From: Bombyx mori
Lineage: Eukaryota > Arthropoda > Insecta > Lepidoptera > Bombycidae
DNA: 64,000 nucleotides
NCBI RefSeq assembly: GCF_030269925.1
Contig: NC_085123.1
Span: 8,494,001-8,558,000, forward strand
Direction of reading: 5' to 3'
Position 1 is the first letter of the stretch, and each line of letters starts with the position of its first letter. The position numbers and the translations under genes are program-made. This document shows, one piece after another, positions 11,877-22,586 of this stretch. The notes beneath the pieces were generated by a model. The model had not been told where the DNA came from, made no database searches, and saw only the letters and a list, made by a program, of their open reading frames with translations.

Positions 11877-12352
11877 AGTCGTCATGGCCTAAAGATAAGG
11901 CGTCCGGTTCATTCGTCACTTGCGATGCAACGGTGTTTGAATCCCGCAGGCAAGTCCCAATTTTTCTAATGAAATACCTACGTACTTGATAAAATGTTCA
12001 CGACTGACTTCCGCTGTGAAGGAAACGCAAAACCACCGTGTACTAAATATGTGTCTCGCGTTAACGTGATATAAAAAAGTATCCGCAAAATTATAATTTG
12101 CATAACTACTGGTGGTAGGACGTCTTGTGAGTCCGCACTTGTAGGTACCACCATCCTGCCTCTTTCTGCCGTGAAGCTGTAATGCGTTTCGGTTTGAAGG
12201 GTGGGGTAGCCGTTATATTCTAAAAACGAAGACTTTAGAACTCATATCTCAAGCTGAGTGGTGGCATTTACGGTGGTAGATGTCTATGTGCCCCGGAACC
12301 TCTTAACATCAGGTGGACCGTGAGCTCGTCCACCCACTTATGCAATAAAAAA
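11877..12352 (+). mobile_element. Bm1-type SINE, full length with tRNA-like head
   Basis: The head 'gtcatggcctaaagataagg' (A-box-like) and 'ggtgtttgaatcccgcagg' (B-box-like, one change from GGTTCGAATCC) is tRNA-derived. It is followed by 'cacgactgacttccgctg', 'ccgcaaaattataatttgc', and then the common body from 'actggtggtaggac' to 'gcaataaaaaa'. With 40991-41437 this is one of two copies here retaining the pol III promoter region. It sits inside the old Helitron. Confidence 0.85.
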
Positions 12353-12524
12353 AAATATTTTTTTTAATATAAATTAATAATGTTAAATTAATAATTATAG
12401 CCGAATTTCGACCACTGGGCCACCACTGGTTTTAATAAATGTAATCCATATCTCAATCCGGATGGTAGCACTCACATTAATGATGTGAATAAACTCTGAC
12501 GATCGCTTTGCATGAGGTAATTAA

Positions 12525-12658
12525 TGAAATTCTGGAAAGTACTTAACGGTAGGCAGCAGGTTGGCTCCGACCCTGGCATTGTTCACGTCTATGGGCGACC
12601 ATAACCACTCACCGTCAGGTGGACCGTATGCTCGTCTGCCTATAAGAGCAATAAAAAA
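12525..12658 (+). mobile_element. Non-LTR retrotransposon 3' end
   Basis: 'gtacttaacggtaggcagcag', 'ctggcattgttcacgtctatgggcg' and 'gcaataaaaaaaa' match the 3' end of the LINE family at 39850-40290, truncated to the last 130 bp. Confidence 0.75.
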
Positions 12659-13169
12659 AACTCTGTGGAATCACTAAAAATATTTTATGACTGAAATGTT
12701 CCCTATGTATCAGTCATTGATGGCTTTCTCATGAAATATTATAACTAAAACAAGGCGCTCAATATATAATTTAATAAGTTCAATAGCTGATTAAATAAAT
12801 AATGATGAAACAATTACCGGGGATTTCTTTGTGTGGCTTAATCATTAATAATTAAATAATTAATTGATTCAAATTTTCTAGAGATTATTAGATGAAAAGC
12901 GATTGATTACGTAATAAAAAATCTAAAAGTTAATATTACCATCTTTTTTTCATGATCTTAAAAGGGAATTCATGGAAAACTGCATGCCTACTACTACATA
13001 CTTTATCTACTTTGGTTACATGGATATTCGAAAAGTCGAATTCTTCATTAGATGGTCCTATTTTACCGTTAAAGTGGAACTTCAGGTGTCATCAAGTGTA
13101 TACTCGTATGTATGTACATATTTAATAACAAAAATCCAGGGACGATTGTCATAGAGACACGCAGTGTAC
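12659..13169. other. Gene-free AT-rich DNA
   Basis: Nothing recognisable. The 60-codon frame at 12972 has no support. Confidence 0.35.
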
Positions 13170-13290
13170 TTAACTTTTAGTACCAGTCGTAGGCTGTAAT
13201 GGTACCGCCATACTTAATAATTTTTGTCGCGAAACACTCATGTGTTCTAGTTTGAAATGTGGCGCAGCTGCTAATAATTCAATTGAGGTT
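13170..13290 (+). mobile_element. Ancient Bm1-type SINE remnant
   Basis: 'gtcgcgaaacactcatgtgttctagtttgaaatgtggcgcagc' aligns with the SINE core 'gccgtgaagcagtaatgcgtttcggtttgaagggtggggcagc' at reduced identity, without a tail. It lies right before a fresh insertion. Confidence 0.45.
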
Positions 13291-13301
13291 CGACCTATAG
13301 G

Positions 13302-13847
13302 TTTTTTTTTGCTGAGATGGTTGGACGAGCTACAGCCCACCTGGAGCTAAGTGGTTACTGGAGCCCATAGACATCCACAACGTAAATGCGCTACCCACCT
13401 TGAGATATAAGTTCTAAAGTCTCAAGTATAGTTACAACGGCTGTCCCACCCTTCAAACCGAAACGCATTACTGCTTCACGGCAGAAACAGCAGGGTGGTG
13501 GTGGTGGTATCTAAGTACAATTAACTTCGCGAACGGCATTTTGCAACGTGTCCCAGTTACCCTGTACTTATGTTGAAAAAAAAATTATTTGATTTGATTT
13601 GATTTGTACAATTTAAAGAACTATTTAAATTCTCTAAAAAATAAAAACAATAGCTTATTTAAACAAACCTGCCTTCACTACGTCAAATGGGGATTATGCA
13701 AAAGCGATGGTGTAAAACGGGGCGTAAGTTGAATTAATCATAAGTAAAAGTGCATATATAAAGCTTTTGCTTTGCTCGTAAAATTAGTATGAGATAACAT
13801 TTCTACTTGGTTAATAATAATTATTACTGAGTTGGGTTGTTTTGATA
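13302..13847 (-). mobile_element. Chimeric retroelement: foreign 5' module joined to SINE 3' half
   Basis: Flanked by an identical CGACCTATAGG at 13291-13301 and 13848-13858. Read on the minus strand, the insert has a 5' module of about 340 bp (including (TTTGA)n-like DNA at about 13588-13608 and 'aaaatgccgttcgcgaag') that joins the SINE body at 'ccaccaccaccctgc'. It then runs to the normal SINE tail and an A run. The same junction occurs at 20930-21512. The duplication plus A tail show that the chimera was inserted as one retrotransposed unit. Confidence 0.7.
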
Positions 13848-14114
13848 CGACCTATAGGTAAAAAACACCAACCAAAAGACACAGTAGCTGCTTACTTTTT
13901 TCTTTTTAATATTTGTTCGGAAAACGCAAAGTATGTGTAGCGCTAGAAATAGTTTGTCACCATTTTGAAAAAAAAAACGGTTGTTGGTGCTTCCTACTTC
14001 AAAGGGGAAATCTTATCGGGATTCTTATTTTGGATGGGTGTTAAATAAACAAAATGATTGCAAGATGTATCGATATGTCTGCGGTACAAAGAAAGGGGCT
14101 AGGTGTATTCGTAG

Positions 14115-14809
14115 TAATACGAGAGTAATACGAGAGTAATTAAGAAGTAAAAAAGAGTGTAGATTTCAAAAGTTTAATACAAACACAAGAAATAAACTCA
14201 ATTATTTGGATTCAACTAAAAATAGAAAAATGTGTACTTTAAAAATCAAACACAAAAAACTTTTAAGTATTTATAAACACTTGTCCAAAAATTCTAGTTC
14301 AAGGTCAAAGCGCGTGAAATTAAATTCAACGATGCAAATAGGCTATACTGCATTCAAGTTAGGGTCGAAAGTTGAAACTTCTTTCCTTAATTGTATCCTG
14401 CTGATACGCTAAGAATAATCTACAGACATATGGACTTAAATATAAGGTTTACAATTGTATGGATAATGCCTATTTCTGTTTCATTCATTACATGATATCC
14501 CTATCGCGCGCTCACTCACTCTGGCCGATTCGATACGAACCAAACGAATATTGCTGATATTAACGAATCGGTACGATATGCCGATGCGCATCACATCGAG
14601 CAATATCGTGTATCGGCTGATATCGAAATATAGATTTCGATTCACGAATCGGTCCGATATCGCGATATGGCGATGCGCATCACATCGAGCAATATCGTGT
14701 ATCGGCTGATATCGATATATAGATTTCGTGCGGGGCGATATCGGATTCAACGATATTGCTGCGATATATAGATATTGAATCTATATACGATTTATATCAC
14801 CCACTCCTA
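14115..14809 (+). mobile_element. hAT-like non-autonomous element, copy 1 (left end degraded)
   Basis: The right end TATATCACCCACTCCTA is followed by ATTCGTAG (14810-14817), and the same 8 bases precede the element at 14107-14114. The left terminus has been replaced by 'taatacgagagtaatacgagag'. The interior is nearly identical to the 3' two-thirds of 14975-15995. Eight-base duplications fitting nTnnnnAn point to the hAT superfamily. Confidence 0.7.
14567..14730. repeat. Tandem CGATAT-rich subterminal repeat
   Basis: A unit of roughly 80-90 bp containing 'gatgcgcatcacatcgagc' and 'aatatcgtgtatcggctgat' occurs twice in tandem. It recurs twice in the sister element at about 15760-15915. It is dense in CGATATCG-type palindromes. 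Confidence 0.7.
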
Positions 14810-14974
14810 ATTCGTAGTCATAAGACAATGGGTTATGAGATTCTGAACAGGGTTTTTTTTTCACACTACGTAATTACGTGGCCAAATTTTACTGGTAAAT
14901 CTTACTACTACCGTACCGTAGTTTTTCACGACGTTTATTTCTGCCGCGAAGCAGTAATGCGTTTGGGTTTGTAG

Positions 14975-15995
14975 TAGGAGTGGGTAATATCGGTTTTGCC
15001 GCGTATCGAATCGTATCTATATATCGAGGATCAATATCGGATATTGAATCTATATATTTTCTGAATATATATATTTATGGATGCTAGTAGGTTTTCTCGA
15101 TTCATGATATTTGAGATTTGAAACGATACGCTGATATAATATCGTAGTAGATATAGATTTAAGTCAACGTTATACGGTTGGTTTTCTGATATCAATTTAT
15201 AATATGATCTTAAAGTAATAAAAAGAACATGAAAATAAAAATATCAAAAAAACTTTCCTTCATGCTTTTACCAGGCTTAGGACTGGCTACATTATTTTCA
15301 GTTTTTAGTATTTTGTGTCTTAATTTAAAATTACAAAATATACCAAAAGAGTGTAGATTTCAAAAGTTTAATACAAACACAAGAAATAACCTCAATTATT
15401 TGGATTCAACTAAAAATAGAAAAATGTGTACTTTAAAAATCAAACACAAAAAACTTTTAAGTATTTATAAACACTTGTCCAAAAATTCTAGTTCAAGGTC
15501 AAAGCGCGTGAAATTAAATTCAACAATGCAAATAGGCTATACTGCATTCAAGTTAGGGTCGAAAGTTGAAACTTCTTTCCTTAATTGTATCCTGCTGATA
15601 CGCTAAGAATAATCTACAGACATATGGACTTAAATATAAGGTTTACAATTGTATGGATAATGCCTGTTTCTGTTTCATTCATCACATGATATCCCTATCG
15701 TGCGCTCACTCACTCTGGCCGATTCGATACGAACCAAACGAATATTGCTGATATTAACGAATCGGTACGATATGCCGATGCGCATCACATCAAGCAATAT
15801 CGTGTATCGGCTGATATCGAAATATAGATTTCGATTCACGAATCGGTATGATATGGCGATGCGCATCACATCGAGCAATATCGTGTATCGGCTGATATCG
15901 ATATATAGATTTCGTGCGGGGCGATATCGGATTCAACGATATTGCTGCGATATATAGATATTGAATCTATATACGATTTATATCACCCACTCCTA
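14975..15995 (+). mobile_element. hAT-like element, copy 2, complete with TIRs and 8-bp duplication
   Basis: Left end TAGGAGTGGGTAATAT; right end ATATCACCCACTCCTA, an imperfect inverted repeat. GTTTGTAG flanks both sides (14967-14974, 15996-16003). 1021 bp. The 3' subterminal third is rich in CGATAT palindromes and tandem repeats. There is no transposase domain; one small open frame exists at 15229. Classification as hAT rests on the duplication length and its nTnnnnAn pattern. Confidence 0.75.
15229..15606 (+). CDS. 125-codon frame inside the hAT-like element, unrecognised
   Basis: An ATG-started frame encodes a basic, lysine- and asparagine-rich peptide beginning MKIKISKKLSFMLLPGLG and ending near CILLIR. 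A hydrophobic stretch near residues 9-33 could be membrane-inserting. The last 68 codons are identical in translation in the degraded sister element at 14206-14412. I recognise no transposase motif; the frame may be an accident of AT-rich DNA or a decayed transposase tail. The conservation between copies is explained by their recent shared origin and is not evidence of selection. Confidence 0.2.
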   Translation: MKIKISKKLSFMLLPGLGLATLFSVFSILCLNLKLQNIPKECRFQKFNTNTRNNLNYLDSTKNRKMCTLKIKHKKLLSIYKHLSKNSSSRSKRVKLNSTMQIGYTAFKLGSKVETSFLNCILLIR

Positions 15996-16426
15996 GTTTG
16001 TAGGGCGGGGCACCCGTTGTAACTATACTGAGAACTTAAAACTTATATCTCAAGGTGGGTGGCGCATGTATTTTGTAGATGTCTATGGGCTCCAGTAACT
16101 ACTTAACCTCAGGTGGGCTGTGAGCTCCTCCACCCATCTAAGCAATAAAAAAAAACGAACGCTTCGCGGGAGAAACTAGCAAGATGGTTTATTTATTCAA
16201 AAATTTAAATTTACAACTCAACATATTATTGAACATCATTTTCTCAACGCTCCGTATGGATATAATTATAAAATCTACTATTCTGCTTATTCGAGACGAA
16301 AATCAATCACTGCGTTATATAGTCACTAGTTTATTATGAAATAAGTGGTCATTTACGTTATTATGTTTAACAAACAATGTTTCTTTGTTCTAGATTGACG
16401 CACCCATAATAAGATATTTTGAGACA

Positions 16427-18367
16427 ATGGTACACAATGTACTACAAACTGCATGCTGCGTAATCGTCGTTGTTTTATGTATAGGTAAGTTATTTACTCT
16501 TGTCGAACTATTGTAAGCCTGGAGGTCCATAGATTCAATCCACTGAGTTTCTCACGGGATCTTCTCGGTTGGTCGCGATTTCGATCCGGCGGTGGTAGAT
16601 TTTACGAAGCACTTGCTAGGGCAGACGTAAGCAAATTCTTTCAGGCTGGGCTCTACGTGCTAGGACCAGTCAGGGTGAAGCCAGAATAAATAGACATAGA
16701 ATAGACAAGCAAAAAAGTCAGCCCAGAGGATCTTATAGAATGATATGTCTTCGGCCATTAATTAGAAGGTATAGCTTGATATATAGGTATAACTTGATGC
16801 TATTGAGAAGCACTAGCACAATATGGTGTTTCATTCGAAATATGCATCAGATATATGTATATGTTTATTTTTCAATGTTATTTATTAGATGAACAGACGA
16901 GCTCACGGTCTGTGCAGTTAAAACTTCGACTTATGGTTGAAAATACAATGTTCTATTTATTTCAAACAATCAGGTAGATTTTATTCTTTTGAAGTCTAAG
17001 TAAAAATATATATGTAACCATTTTTTTCTAATAAAAACTGAATGCAGATCTAAGTATGTTCTGATAACTATAAGTTGTTGACATGTTTTGACAGAGCAAA
17101 ACAGTAACCTTCAAATAACGTAATCACAGTCACTGTGTCGAGGTGTATATTTGTAGAAAAACTGTAACGCTATTCATATTGATGAACTTAAGAAATAACA
17201 GTGCTAACATCCAATAGTCCGTGAGATCATCTGTAATTCGTTATCCATGAACATTAAAATTTTTACATATTTGATGTCAGCTCTATAAATATACGTATGA
17301 AGTATTTTTTTCAATACTTCTTTGCTAAGAGCGTTATGCTGTACTAAGCCTGAAAAGGTTTTTATTCATAGCGGGATTACGTGCGAGCAATAATGTATCA
17401 TTTAATTTATTTTCTTTAGGTCGAGGTGACGGAAAGTGGAAGGAAAAAGACAGAGAGACCCTCAGACATGATATTGAACTATACAAAAGGATGGCAGGTA
17501 AAGCGTCTCCGTGCAAATATAAAATGAGCAACCCGAGTGCTTTTTTTGTATTTGGCAACTATTTGATTCGATATCTCTCTTATTGATACTGTCTTTACTG
17601 TCTTATTGATTTTAAATTGTTTCCAACATTTTAAGAATTGCGTCTAATTAATACAACTGAAATCCAAAATACGTCAAAAATACTAAAAGAAAATCTTCCT
17701 AAGATATTTATAGTAGGTTTATTTCTATGTATAAAAAAATTACAAACAAAAAACGTAAGGGAGCGAAGCTAACCTAAATATTTTCCGCGTAATATTAAGT
17801 AAATCAATTAAAGGCATACACAATGTATTTCAACGTTTTTTGAATTGTTTCACAGATAAAATTGAACGTGAAATCGAAACATTTTACGATGAATATCCAG
17901 AGGAGAAGTTAGAAGATGACAATATTAATTCAATGCGTTACAAATACACTGCAAAAAGTTTTCAAGGGCAGGAAAGTCCATTACTGAATAAACTCAATAT
18001 TAATCTCAAGAATATCACTAATACCGTTTACAACAGTACTAATGATAAAAAAAAGTCTACAAATGACCACATAAATGTAAACAATCACAGTTTTACAACA
18101 AACCCAAGAAAAAGTGAAGACACAAAATGGCCGACTTTCGCGGATATATTACTGTCGATAGGAAAAAAATACGACTGGAAAAACGATCGTTGGATAAAAG
18201 TTAAGGAAAAACTCAACAGGCCAACAGTGAGAATCAATCGAGAAAAAGCGGATAGAGAAAATAGTGTAGATTTACATGAAAAACATAAATTTAGTTACAG
18301 ACTTATTAAATTGAATAGAAGTAAGAACAGAAGAAGTGTCGTTGTGGCAGTTTCGGCTGTAAGATAG
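16427..18367 (+). CDS. Secreted protein of unknown function, three exons, 215 aa
   Basis: Exons 16427-16484, 17420-17497 and 17856-18367 have GT donors (gtaagt, gtaaag) and pyrimidine-rich AG acceptors and join in one open frame to a TAG. The first exon is almost exactly a signal peptide: MVHNVLQTACC, a run of V/I/L, then CIG, with cleavage likely near residue 20. The mature part is strongly charged: KWKEKDRETLRHDIELYKRM then an acidic EYPEEKLEDD segment (about 50-70). An Asn/Ser-rich middle has three potential N-glycosylation sequons (NIT, NST, NHS), and a basic C-terminal third contains WPTFADILLSIGKKYDW. There are no cysteines after the signal, and dibasic pairs near the end (KNRRS) could be processing sites. 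No family recognised. Upstream exon sequence before the ATG looks like 5' UTR preceded by an acceptor (ttctag at 16388-16393), so a non-coding first exon probably lies further left. Confidence 0.65.
16505..16690 (+). repeat. Dispersed repeat R3, intronic copy
   Basis: 'cactgagtttctcacgggatc', 'ttcgatccggcggtggtagatttta' and 'gaagcacttgctaggg' match, in reverse, the copies at 47285-47450 and 51440-51620 ('gcagtgcttcgcagaatctaccaccg'). The class is not assigned. It lies in intron 1 of the secreted-protein gene. Confidence 0.6.
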
Positions 18368-18973
18368 AAGAATCCAGTACAATAAGACCTAGCAAACGTG
18401 TGGTGTATATATATTTTTTTGTAAATGGGACCAACAACTGTGGAGCATATAACCGTAATGAATCCAAAGTTGTTATCTGAATTACAAATCGATGCCTGGT
18501 ACTTATAGCTGTGACTTTGAGGACTTTAGACAAGTTTGTATGTATAGGGGTTCTTACCGAAAACGAAACTGATGGTGTTGGAGATTCCAGATACGATAGG
18601 ACTAAAACTTTACATTCGTGTTTTTTTTATTGTCTTTTATTTTACTCATGTCTTTGTTTGTAGCACAATTAGATATTATTTGACATGCCGAATTTATGGT
18701 TTACAAGGAACATGAGGCGTGATTGCTAGCTTTTCGCATTCTATTGTGGTTTAATAAAATTTGATTCAAATGAAAACGATATTCTCTCTCTTATCTCGCA
18801 ACAATACACAGAGCAATGAACAGACAAACTTTAATAAAAATTATTATATTTTATTGTTATTACATCACAGAGCATTAAGGGATTAAGTTAGTTGTAGATA
18901 TGACATTTTATATTAATATTTAATTACCGAATTTTATTTCAACGCTATTAGCTATGTATGCCAAATCTATACT
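18368..18973. other. 3' flank of the secreted-protein gene
   Basis: No coding signal. A candidate polyadenylation signal AATAAA occurs at about 18752 ('gtttaataaaatttg'). Confidence 0.4.
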
Positions 18974-19178
18974 TCTATACTAATATTATAAAGAGGAAAG
19001 ATTTGTTTGTTTGTTTGTTTCGAATAGGCTCCGAAACTACAGGACCGATTTGAAAAATTCTTTTTCCATTAGAAGCCGACATTGTCCCTGATGAACATAG
19101 GCTACTATTTTTGAATTTTTTTTTTTTGGTTTCATGTGTGTTTTAATGTTTCCGAAGCGAAGCGAGGGCGGGTCGCTA
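18974..19178 (+). mobile_element. Non-autonomous Helitron, family B
   Basis: Starts TCTATACTAATATTATAAAG and ends 'gagggcgggtcgctat' with an AGCGA/TCGCT hairpin close to the end. About 205 bp. Sister copies: 49489-49703 and 51171-51378; a related subfamily lies at 53065-53448 and 61676-62043. Confidence 0.7.
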
Positions 19179-20671
19179 TGTAGGTATTATAAAGTGCATT
19201 ATAGGTACTTTTGGATATTTGAATTGATTCATCCGGATTATATGTTAACTCAACTGGAGACATAATTAAGTAAACTATATTAATATGCGTTATAATAATT
19301 GTAATGTTTATTCACACATAGCTCACAACCATATATGCCATATCGGATTTCAATTTGTAACGCGCTCCATCAAAAACTCACACGGCTGATTGTTAATTAA
19401 TTACATCAATACCTGAAATCAATTTGTTAATGAAAACCGTTACTAAATAAATACATTTTTCATTAATATTGTTGTTTCATTTTCGCTACGAATTTTGTGG
19501 CTGTTCTACAGAGGCCCAAAGTCCTTAACCCGTATTAACCTCCACAATGGTTCTCTGAAAAATTAAATAAAAACTTATCTTTCTCTCTGAAGCATGTACA
19601 ATTTCTTTATGGTATGGATTACCGTTACGGCTAGAATATGTTTAGTTGGATTACATCACGCCACGTTATTCTATGCTTCACGAATCTACGTCACGATTTG
19701 TTCAGACCATAGCACCGGGTAATGAGCCCTCGATATATATTTCGTTCTTTACAGAGCAGCAATGTATTTTTGAAAAGAGATCCCGTTTTTTGAAAAAAAA
19801 CAATTCAAATTGATAACCAGATAAATGGGATTTTAAATGAGATGTTTTTCCGATAAGTGTAGCTTTGAGAATTACATTTTTTTAATGGGAGGTTTCTCGA
19901 CCTGTTTGTTTCCAACCTTGATTTTCGGAGAGACTGCGCGAACTGTGTTTAGGCGCGTAATCAATTCGAACAACATAGATTAGTCGGGTTGTGTTTATGT
20001 TTTCATAGGACACAACTTTGAGCCTTTTCATCCGGTTCCATTTAATACTTATCTTTGTATTTTTTCTTGTCTGATTCACATTTTAGTTTAAATATTTCAT
20101 TTTCACAAATTTATCACTAATTATTCCGTATTATATCATCCGTGTTCTATTTTTCGTTTGCATCAAAGAACAAAAATATTTTTTACTAGGTTATTCATGT
20201 GTGGTTATGGTGTCAAGCTGCTACTTACTCTCCGAGCCTCGTTTAAGAGATAAGGTAACGTATAAATTTTTTATATAAAAAAATATACACTGAAGACGGG
20301 TTAATTTTAGAGTACTCTAGATTTTAAAATAAAATTTCAATTATCCCTACAAGCATACTGTCACAACTGAACTAGGTTAATTAAAAAAATACAACATTTA
20401 CGTAACATTTTTTTTTCTGAATTAACGCGGTCTGTTTGTATTTAAAAATAGATCCATGTAAAAGTAAGGGTCAACGCTCCGTGTTGGCAGGACTGATCTT
20501 TGTGTAAACTTGTCAGCGACTTCAGTAAACAGGCGTATTTGCGTTTCCTAGTCCACCGGGACCTGTGTAAACAGTAATATTCTACGTACTAAGAAACGAC
20601 ACTTGTGTCACGGACTTTACAACTTACTCGTTACAAAGCTTGCTCGAATAAAAACAGCTGGAGTTAGTGCG
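19179..20671. other. Gene-free AT-rich DNA
   Basis: No supported gene. The frame at 19882-20079 has no recognisable content. Confidence 0.35.
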
Positions 20672-20740
20672 TAGTATTTCTGGTATGTAGCAACTATGCG
20701 TTTCGACTTAAAAAGTAGGGTTGCTACCGATACAACATAA
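20672..20740 (+). mobile_element. Ancient Bm1-type SINE remnant
   Basis: 'tgtagcaactatgcgtttcgacttaaaaagtagggttgctaccg' resembles the SINE core around 'gcagtaatgcgtttcggtttgaagggtggggc', strongly diverged. Confidence 0.35.
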
Positions 20741-20929
20741 TCGAGATATCGAAATTTCGTCTTTAAGTTTCACATTGAATACCCAATAGGTTAATAATAA
20801 AAATTGATCAATTTTGTATTGTAAAATATCATAACAGTTCGTAAGTAGTGACTTATTTCAGCGTTACATCTAAATATTATTATGATGATGAACGCAATAT
20901 AGCGAATATCTGTTTAGGGCATTTCTTTT

Positions 20930-21512
20930 TTTTTTATATTGCTTAGATGGGTGGACGAGCTCACAGCTCACCTGGTGTTAAATGGTTACTGGAGCCCATA
21001 GACATCCATAACGTAAATGCGCCACCCACCTTGAGATATAAGTTCTAAGGTCTCAAGTATAGTTACAACGGCTGCCCCACCCTTCAAATCGAAACGCATT
21101 ACTGCTTCATGGCAGAAATAGGCAGGGTGGTGGTGGTGGTATTTAAGTACAATTAACTTCGCGAACGGCATTTTGCAACGTGTCCCAGTTACCCTGTACT
21201 TATGTTGAATAATAAAAATTTGATTTGATTTGATTTGTACAATGTAACGAACTACTTAAATTCTCTAAAAAATAAAAACAATCGCTTATTTAAACAAACT
21301 TGCATTCATTACGTAAAATGGGGACTGTGCAAAAGCGATGGCGTAAGTTGAATTAATCATAAGTAAAAGTGCATAATATATAAAGCTAAATTGCTTGTAT
21401 CAATCAAGTGTACATTATTATGATTCAACTAAACATTAATCTTCACGGCATTTTGTAATATCGTCCTACCTACCCGTGCGGACTCACAAGAGGTCCTGCC
21501 ACCAGTAATCCG
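20930..21512 (-). mobile_element. Bm1-type SINE split by a 330-bp module
   Basis: The SINE tail and body occupy 20930-21140 and its 5' portion 21471-21512 ('tacccgtgcggactcacaagagg'). The intervening 21141-21470 is the same module as in the chimera at 13302-13847. Both module ends carry a related direct repeat (around 'caaaatgccgt' followed by 'gaag'). The module includes 'tttgatttgatttgatttg'. A single SINE insertion interrupted by the module is the simplest reading. Confidence 0.7.
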
Positions 21513-21639
21513 TTTCAGTTTCAAGTGAAAAAACAATAGATAAGCTGCATATGAATACGACAATGATACCGTGTTGCGAAAACTCCTTAACACCATTAAC
21601 ATCTTGCGTATAGTAGTATTTTTTTCAAAATTCCATGTG

Positions 21640-22017
21640 CTACGACGACGATTTATCAAGAGCCAAACGCTTCGGGAACAAAAAGTCGCAGATTAGGTCC
21701 TCCTCGTCCGAAAAAAAACAAAGACGTACGTGACCCTAACCGAAAACGTGACTCGAAAGGCGAGAAGCAAAAATTTGTAGTTTATGATTTTTGTACGACC
21801 CTTTTTTCTGCTCGGGAATAGACCTGTACAAACTCAGTAAATCGATTTCTAGTTGTTTTCGGCAGTTTCGGGTCGTCGACGCGTCAGTTCGAAATTGAAA
21901 ACCTAATGTTTTGTTTCTTTTTTATATATTTTACAGGGACTGTGAGAGAAGCGTTCGTTAGATTCTATTTCATCGATAAACAATTGACAAGCCTGAATGA
22001 TACTACGAGTTCGTACT
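21640..22017 (+). other. Possible orphan coding exons, unrecognised
   Basis: Two stretches look coding-like but could not be joined. At about 21610-21845 one frame reads on through a basic segment (GPPRPKKNKDVRDPNRKR). At 21937 a good acceptor (atattttacag) precedes a frame TVREAFVRFYFIDKQLTSL ending in TAG near 22017. Neither matches a family I know. They could be ends of a gene whose other exons are diverged or outside recognition, or chance frames. Confidence 0.2.
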
Positions 22018-22129
22018 AGCTTTAACTACAACCGATGATCATGATGATGATGATATTTGAAATAACTACATTGGCTTCGTAGCGCATCCATGTTTTTGGA
22101 GTTTACTCCTTTAGAATCGATTTACATAT

Positions 22130-22290
22130 ATAGGCCCGGGGTATGAAAATTATGGGGACCAAAATCGTACTAGCATGTCACACGAAATGCGTTATGCGCC
22201 TGATTGCGCATGTCACACGAAATGCGCGCCGGGCTGCTGCGCCGGCAGTCCGCCACAAAGCCTCGTACTGATCGCGCGTTTCTCTCATTA
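22130..22290. other. CpG-rich island with a 19-bp direct repeat
   Basis: GC-rich against an AT-rich background. GCATGTCACACGAAATGCG occurs twice, at about 22173 and 22208, 35 bases apart, followed by 'gccgggctgctgcgccggc'. It could be a promoter or an old foreign insert; no transcript start can be shown. Confidence 0.4.
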
Positions 22291-22586
22291 TTGTATTTTC
22301 ATATATTTGTTAGTCGTTTGTTTTGTGTCTCGTTAATTTGTTAATAATCTGTAGTGTATCGTGTTGTCGTAATATAGAACTATTTCTCGTATTGTTTCGT
22401 TTAATTTTTTATATCCAGTAAACTCCAGTCGTGCGTCGGAGCGGACACACACACTTTTTTTTTCCCTTACCTTTATTTCGACAATTAAAACACATGCTCT
22501 GTTTATTACCATAAATGCTTTCAAGTATTAAAACAATTAATACTACTAAAAATGTATGACACGATAACATTAATTATTATGCAGGG

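Larger units (their letters stand above)
10535..12429 (+). mobile_element. Old Helitron family A copy split by a mariner and a SINE
   Basis: Three separated blocks match the diverged copy at 58340-58751: 'cacacgcatatactta' (to 10582), 'ttgtttatttttatggtctg...gtgattatagaagtca' (about 11745-11875), and 'attatagccgaatttcgaccactgggc' with a terminal CACTGG (about 12360-12429). Mariner 10583-11742 and SINE 11877-12352 fill the gaps. The 5' terminus has been lost. Confidence 0.65.
14880..16155 (+). mobile_element. Bm1-type SINE split by a hAT-like insertion
   Basis: Left part about 14880-14974 ('tttatttctgccgcgaagcag', 'gcgtttgggtttgtag'); right part 15996-16155 ('gggcggggcacccgttg' to 'atctaagcaataaaaaa'). 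Removing 14975-15995 plus one GTTTGTAG restores a continuous SINE. Confidence 0.8.

Noticed and set aside
14567..14730. Regular CGATAT repeats as a CRISPR-like array
   Set aside because: Two tandem units without unique spacers, inside a hAT-like element of an animal genome.
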